Source: Bacteroidales bacterium (GTDB lineage Bacteria; Bacteroidota; Bacteroidia; Bacteroidales; JAADGE01). Taken from it: 64,000 nucleotides of DNA. The position numbers were made by a program, and so were the translations under genes. The notes under the pieces are model-generated. The model ran no database searches, was not told where the DNA came from, and worked only from the letters and a program-made list of their open reading frames with translations. The DNA is taken from assembly GCA_021108035.1 (NCBI GenBank), contig JAIORQ010000076.1, positions 1 to 64,000 on the forward strand, in the 5' to 3' direction. The number at the start of each line of letters is the position of its first letter. The stretch's first letter is position 1. This document shows positions 59,896-64,000 of this stretch, in pieces.

Positions 59896-59928
59896 AAAAG
59901 AGGCTGCCCGAAAAATGCAACCTCTTTT
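59896..59928. terminator. Bidirectional terminator between convergent genes
   Basis: A 12-bp stem (aaaagaggctgc and gcaacctctttt, one G-U pair) with T-run on each side separates the plus-strand DUF3137 gene from the minus-strand propeller gene. Confidence 0.85.
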
Positions 59929-59950
59929 AAAAACAATTATAATAAATCTG

Positions 59951-61966
59951 TTAATCAGCAAACTTAAAGCAAGATATATTTTCGGGTTCTTTGCGGTAAT
60001 AAATCTGATTAGAAATATTATCCACCTCATAGCTTGGCTTCTTGTCTTTTCCGAGACTTACAAAATCCATAACTTCACCTGTATCTTTATTTACACGTAT
60101 TAGTCGATTATCTTTTCGACCGTCGCCTACTGTCATCATAAAAATAAAGTCAGGCGAGTTGGCTGTAGCCTTAAATCGCTGATTCACAGCCTTCATGTAC
60201 TTTTTTGCATAAGAGAAACCTGCGGCACCCAACTCTCCGTATGCTTCTGTTACAGCGACCCCTATCTCTTTCTCTATGGGATCATCTGCATATTTTGCAG
60301 TAGTAGCCCCAACTGCCGCAGCTGTCATAGAAGCAGCTATGCCAATATAAGCTGCCCTTACTGCCATTGCCGCATTCAAGGCTTTCATAATTCCGGAGAT
60401 AGTGGGTGCAGGATAATACTCTTGAAACTTATGACTACCGTCAAAACCAACCAGAGCAATGTTCTGCATACCCAAAATTATTACTCCGTCTTCTCTTAAT
60501 TCTAATGCATTTGGGGTTTCCTTGCCTTGAAACTTAATATCTTCTGTAGAAAGCTGCTCAAAACTTTCAGTATTTTTATCAATCTCGAAAAGAGCCTTGC
60601 TTCCGGGAGAAAACACATAGATCTTATCATCTCCGGAAACATTCATATTAGAACCGGTTTTGATTGATTTAGCAAATTTAGGCACTCCGGTAGAAAGATT
60701 CAGAATATTTGCCTCTCTGTCAGTTGAATAAAATAAACCGTCATCTAATAATTCTATTTGTTCTATGTTACCTTTCAACTTAGCATATTTATCGAATTTC
60801 AATGTTCCGCCGGCAGGATCAAGCATATTCACCATATAGGCAGGATTACTTCCACTACTGCCATCTTTAGCCAATATCAGCAAAATTCCCTCATTGGTGT
60901 ATTTGTAATCAATAACACCTCCTTTTACCTTAAATCCCCTGCCGTTCTTACCCCATTTTTTTTCACCTGTGCTGTAATCAACCATATTTACCATAGTGTT
61001 AAGACCTGCATCCGGACAAACAATCAATCCGTCTTTATCAAAAATAATCTGTCCTCTCTTGCCGGCAAAACTCACTCCTTCAGTCCATACAAACTTGCCG
61101 TCGGCTAAATCTATACGCTGATAACCGCTTTTATATTTAACAGTAGTTACTGTTTTTCCGTCACTTGTCTTTTTTGTAGAAGTTGATTTCGACTCGAAGC
61201 CGAAAATAAAATCTTTATCGTCCTCCAACATATAAAAGTCAGCAAGAACATCACCCGGCTTTATCGAATTTTCAGCTAAATTTTTAAGTAAATTACCTAC
61301 CCCTTTCATTTTCTCCATTAATTCAGCAGCCTCCGGATCCATTGCTTGCTTCCAATAAATCTCTCCGGTCCTTGAATTAATCTTATAAATATTCCACAAG
61401 GTAGCCAACAAAAATTTATCGCCGCCTAATTCACGAAAAGCAGTAAGCATACCAAACTCATCGTGCTTTTCCCAAAGCTTCTTACCACTTGCAAGATCTA
61501 TCGAATACAACGACGGACTATTATTACCTGCCTGATAACCTTGTATCAGCAAGCACAAATTCCGTGACAACACATAGCTGTCTTTTACCCTGTCTATACC
61601 GGCTTTTTTCGAATTGAACACTAATGTTCCTTCAAAGGGCTCAATGATAAACACCGTAGGGTTTTCATCTGCAGAAGACAACTGTATAAAGGGACTACCG
61701 TCTATCGGCAGATAACCGGACTCCGGCAAATCGGCTAATTCATTTTTAGTCCACAGTACATTGCCTGTGGCAGGGTCCACCCCATGCAAGCCGTCTGTTG
61801 TTGCCACAACAAGCATACCGAAAGAAGTAACTCTCTGCCATATTACATCCTCTCCAAAACTTGCTACCCAGTCAGCATCATTGCGTTCCTGAGCCATAAC
61901 AGTTGCACTTAGTAAAATTGAAAATACTAATGCAACAAGCACTTTAATCCTTGTAACTGTTTTCAT
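59951..61966 (-). CDS. PQQ-like beta-propeller protein
   Basis: The 671-residue product has a signal peptide cleaved near residue 25 (VMAQ), and repeated propeller blades with the WTK/W-K and D-P-A-T-G-x-x-x-W motif (DPATGNVLW, DLASGKKLW, NSRTGEIYW), typical of PQQ-like repeats. A second hydrophobic Ala-rich stretch (about 530-570) interrupts the last part and may be a membrane hairpin or a helical insert. No cofactor residues are identifiable. The protein is likely periplasmic or surface-exposed. It is transcribed toward the terminator at 59896. Confidence 0.82.
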   Translation of the reverse strand: MKTVTRIKVLVALVFSILLSATVMAQERNDADWVASFGEDVIWQRVTSFGMLVVATTDGLHGVDPATGNVLWTKNELADLPESGYLPIDGSPFIQLSSADENPTVFIIEPFEGTLVFNSKKAGIDRVKDSYVLSRNLCLLIQGYQAGNNSPSLYSIDLASGKKLWEKHDEFGMLTAFRELGGDKFLLATLWNIYKINSRTGEIYWKQAMDPEAAELMEKMKGVGNLLKNLAENSIKPGDVLADFYMLEDDKDFIFGFESKSTSTKKTSDGKTVTTVKYKSGYQRIDLADGKFVWTEGVSFAGKRGQIIFDKDGLIVCPDAGLNTMVNMVDYSTGEKKWGKNGRGFKVKGGVIDYKYTNEGILLILAKDGSSGSNPAYMVNMLDPAGGTLKFDKYAKLKGNIEQIELLDDGLFYSTDREANILNLSTGVPKFAKSIKTGSNMNVSGDDKIYVFSPGSKALFEIDKNTESFEQLSTEDIKFQGKETPNALELREDGVIILGMQNIALVGFDGSHKFQEYYPAPTISGIMKALNAAMAVRAAYIGIAASMTAAAVGATTAKYADDPIEKEIGVAVTEAYGELGAAGFSYAKKYMKAVNQRFKATANSPDFIFMMTVGDGRKDNRLIRVNKDTGEVMDFVSLGKDKKPSYEVDNISNQIYYRKEPENISCFKFAD

Positions 61967-62035
61967 AATTATATTTTTAATTAGTATTTATTACCCTTTC
62001 TTAATTACAAAAATTGTGCTAAATTATTAAACAAT

Positions 62036-62068
62036 GAAAGCAAGAACCTTATCAAGATCCCTGCTTTC
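62036..62068 (-). terminator. Possible terminator after the thioredoxin-fold gene
   Basis: Outer arms gaaagca and tgctttc pair exactly around a partly pairing interior. Read on the minus strand, it is followed by AT-rich sequence, though without a strong U run. Confidence 0.4.
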
Positions 62069-62113
62069 TTTCAATCTCCTTCAAATTTTGTTTGCTTATT
62101 AAATAACCACGGG

Positions 62114-62524
62114 CTATAGATTCTTTAAAATTATGGCAAGCATCTCATCCAAAGATTGTTCTGTTGTTAAAACAGCTTTTCTCTTTTTACTTTTTGCATC
62201 TACTAATACTATAAAACCGGTTCCCTGATTAGAAACTAATATTCCGTTAATCCCAAGTTTATTTGCGGTTTTATGGGTCTTTTCTTTTGATGATACATCA
62301 GAAAAATCGAATTTTACAAATTCTACTTTCTTGTCTTTCAGTTTTTCTTGCAAGTCTTTAACTATAGGTATCATTAACTCGCTGTCAATACAGTCATCAG
62401 CATGGAACATTACTGCATACAGCGTTGCTGATTCATTTTCCTGACTAAAAACATTTGAAACACTAAATCCTGTTAAAAAGATAAGTACAAGAGCAAGATT
62501 TTTTACTTTTTTTACAAATTTCAT
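62114..62524 (-). CDS. Small exported thioredoxin-fold protein
   Basis: The 136-residue product has a signal peptide cleaved near residue 27 (VFSQ). Its mature part follows a thioredoxin pattern: strand LYAVMFHADDCIDSELM with one Cys where the CxxC would be, strand VEFVKFDFSD, and a later GINGILVSNQ with FIVLVDA. The second Cys of the redox site is absent, so it cannot form an internal disulfide. Substrate handling without redox or a mixed disulfide is possible. It lies between the propeller and anti-sigma-like genes. Confidence 0.75.
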   Translation of the reverse strand: MKFVKKVKNLALVLIFLTGFSVSNVFSQENESATLYAVMFHADDCIDSELMIPIVKDLQEKLKDKKVEFVKFDFSDVSSKEKTHKTANKLGINGILVSNQGTGFIVLVDAKSKKRKAVLTTEQSLDEMLAIILKNL

Positions 62525-62701
62525 ATTACTGATTTTTTAAATTAAATTAATAAAAATTACATTATGACCAAAAGTCTGTATTAAAGATTAACTTAATTGA
62601 AAATGGTTGGGTTAATGATTGATTTTAATATTAATAATCTTATCTGTTTCTTCTGAATTCAGTATTTAATATAGGTGTTGTTTCAGTATATACAGATAAA
62701 C

Positions 62702-63181
62702 TTATTTTGATGTAACTCCCGGAGAATTATTTTTTTCTATATAATTATCAGTTTCTTGATATAAAATAATTTCTAAAGAATTGGTATCATTGGTATCATC
62801 AATATAATTATCTGCTTCCAAAATATCTTCTTCTTCTTGCTCTTGATTAGATATGATGACTTTACTAACCGAATTCAAATGTTTTTCGGATATAGATTCG
62901 GCAGGTAAATCGGGTATTGATTGTTCTTGTAAATCTATTGTTGTATTTTTTTGTTTAAATGTACCTGTTACAATGAGAGTTATTGTTCCGATAAGGGCAA
63001 AAGCAAGAACTGCAACAGCAATCCTTAATTGTTGTATTTTTCTTAAAGAGAAAATAATCTTTTTATTGTTCATACGGGAATTGATTTTTTCCCACATTTC
63101 TTTTTCAGGAGAGATTGTATGTTTTTTATATCTGTCTTTGAAGAAATTATCAAAATGCCTCTTTGGTATAGACTTATTCAT
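62702..63181 (-). CDS. Probable anti-sigma factor (single TM)
   Basis: The 159-residue product has a cytoplasmic N-terminal segment of about 45 residues with FKDRYKKHTISPEKEMWEKI, one membrane helix (about 50-70), and an acidic periplasmic tail. This shape fits Bacteroidota anti-sigma factors. It starts 1 bp after the sigma gene's stop codon, so it is coupled to the sigma factor, which supports the role. The conserved anti-sigma zinc motif is not present, so the assignment is contextual. Confidence 0.65.
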   Translation of the reverse strand: MNKSIPKRHFDNFFKDRYKKHTISPEKEMWEKINSRMNNKKIIFSLRKIQQLRIAVAVLAFALIGTITLIVTGTFKQKNTTIDLQEQSIPDLPAESISEKHLNSVSKVIISNQEQEEEDILEADNYIDDTNDTNSLEIILYQETDNYIEKNNSPGVTSK

Positions 63182-63182
63182 A

Positions 63183-63728
63183 TTATCCGTACAAATTAAT
63201 TTTTTTTATAATAATATTATGTTGTAATTTCTTTCTTGCATCATGTAAATGGGATTTTGATGTACCTACGGAAATCTCTAACATATCAGCTATTTCCTTA
63301 TGAGAAAAACCTTCAATACTATACATGTTGAAAACAATTCGCATTCTGTCAGGTAAATTTTGAATAATCCGAGTTAGTTCATCTGTTTCTATGTTACTAA
63401 AAATATTATTATTACTTATATTATCATTTATGCTGTTTCCCAATAAAGTAATATCATCAACAAGGTATAATCTTGTTTTCTTTTTATAAAGTTTAAATGC
63501 TTCATTCACAAATATTTTTTTCATCCACCATTCCAAAACTTCAGGTTTTCTTAATTGTGAAATATTCTCATATACCTTAAGAAATCCTTCTTGGAAAATG
63601 TCTTCTGCATCCGGTTTGTTTTTTGCATACCTGTAACAAAGGCTTAACATTATTGGTGCAAACCTATCATACAAATCTTTTTTAGATTTGGCATTACCTT
63701 TTTTACAGCCCGCAATAATTTTCTTCAA
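63183..63728 (-). CDS. ECF RNA polymerase sigma factor
   Basis: The 181-residue product has region 2 (about 10-80; AEDIFQEGFLKVYENI) and region 4 (about 115-170; SHKEIADMLEISVGTSKSHLHDARKKL). It is the first gene of a probable operon with the anti-sigma-like gene. No -10/-35 promoter motif can be derived from the window. It lies 73 bp after the mazG stop codon on the same strand. Confidence 0.92.
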   Translation of the reverse strand: MKKIIAGCKKGNAKSKKDLYDRFAPIMLSLCYRYAKNKPDAEDIFQEGFLKVYENISQLRKPEVLEWWMKKIFVNEAFKLYKKKTRLYLVDDITLLGNSINDNISNNNIFSNIETDELTRIIQNLPDRMRIVFNMYSIEGFSHKEIADMLEISVGTSKSHLHDARKKLQHNIIIKKINLYG

Positions 63729-63800
63729 ACTCCTATTTCTATAGTTCTGTTCTAAATTAAAGATAATTTAACAGCTAAAAGGTTGGGTGTAACATTATTA

Positions 63801-64000
63801 TTACTCATCAATTTTTGCCTGTTGCCAAATAACTTCCATTTCATCCAAACTCATATCTTTTAAAGATAAACCTTTTTTAATGGTATTATCTTCCAAATAA
63901 TTAAATCGTTTTATAAATTTTTGATTGGTTTTTTCCAATGCATTATCCGGATTAATATCATATAATCGAGCAGCATTGATCATGGCAAACATCAAATCAC
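63801..64000 (-). CDS. mazG: Nucleoside triphosphate pyrophosphohydrolase MazG, C-terminal part
   Basis: Only the 3' end is inside the window; the reading frame runs on past base 64000. The visible residues read GDLMFAMINAARLY, then EKTNQKFIKRFNYLE, then MSLDEMEVIWQQAK, the characteristic end of MazG. This enzyme hydrolyses noncanonical or excess NTPs. The partial gene has no stop or frameshift. Confidence 0.85.
   Translation of the reverse strand, partial: DLMFAMINAARLYDINPDNALEKTNQKFIKRFNYLEDNTIKKGLSLKDMSLDEMEVIWQQAKIDE

Overview
The window is AT-rich DNA that looks like a chromosome segment of a Bacteroidota bacterium, probably near Bacteroidales or Marinilabiliales. Reasons: several TAnnTTTG promoter boxes, a type IX secretion C-terminal sorting domain, a TonB receptor with a carboxypeptidase-regulatory-like N-terminus, and housekeeping sets typical of the phylum (fur-purA, serC-serA-DUF1015, yidC-pyrG-DUF349, resB-ccsA, lptD/amiC/mlaD/ligA). 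No rRNA, tRNA or CRISPR array was seen.

Layout. 0.3-9.5 kb (minus strand) carries a TMTC-like membrane TPR protein and a four-gene signalling cluster: GAF/4xPAS hybrid kinase, receiver-PP2C phosphatase, receiver-kinase, and an NtrC-type sigma54 activator. 9.8-14.7 kb holds a small secreted protein, an ECF sigma factor with a two-TM partner, a PKD-like lipoprotein, and a Fur family regulator coupled to purA. 14.8-22.5 kb has a TonB receptor, an OmpA protein and a tungstate/molybdate ABC transporter (wtpABC-like). 22.5-26.1 kb is an accessory island with a RAYT transposase, its four REP palindromes, and a REP-bracketed cassette of unknown genes ending in a nuclease-like protein. 26.1-33.9 kb has a secreted TPR protein and the serine pathway, in which serC, serA and DUF1015 are separated by an S23 four-helix-bundle gene and by a nucleotidyltransferase/HEPN toxin-antitoxin pair. 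34.2-49.4 kb has an envelope protein, a T9SS-exported propeller, yidC, a second S23 gene, pyrG, DUF349, the cytochrome c maturation pair resB-ccsA and an LptD-like protein. 49.5-59.8 kb has amidase, MlaD-like, ligA, DUF6913, an inserted ATPase plus TOPRIM pair, dapA, a glycosyltransferase, a lipoprotein and a DUF3137 protein. 60-64 kb (minus strand) has a PQQ-like propeller, a thioredoxin-fold protein, a sigma factor with a likely anti-sigma factor, and the 3' end of mazG.

The most striking material lies between the housekeeping genes. There are two copies of a 133-153 bp MITE-like element with the same ends and 4-bp target duplications; a RAYT gene flanked by its own REPs, with a REP inserted in frame in the coding sequence; two S23 genes, each framed by inverted arms of short AT-rich repeats and each splitting a conserved operon; a 248-bp element of six hairpins inside nested inverted repeats; and a compact ATPase/TOPRIM pair that looks like an antiphage module. 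The names given to the defence-like genes are inference from motifs; no database search was possible.
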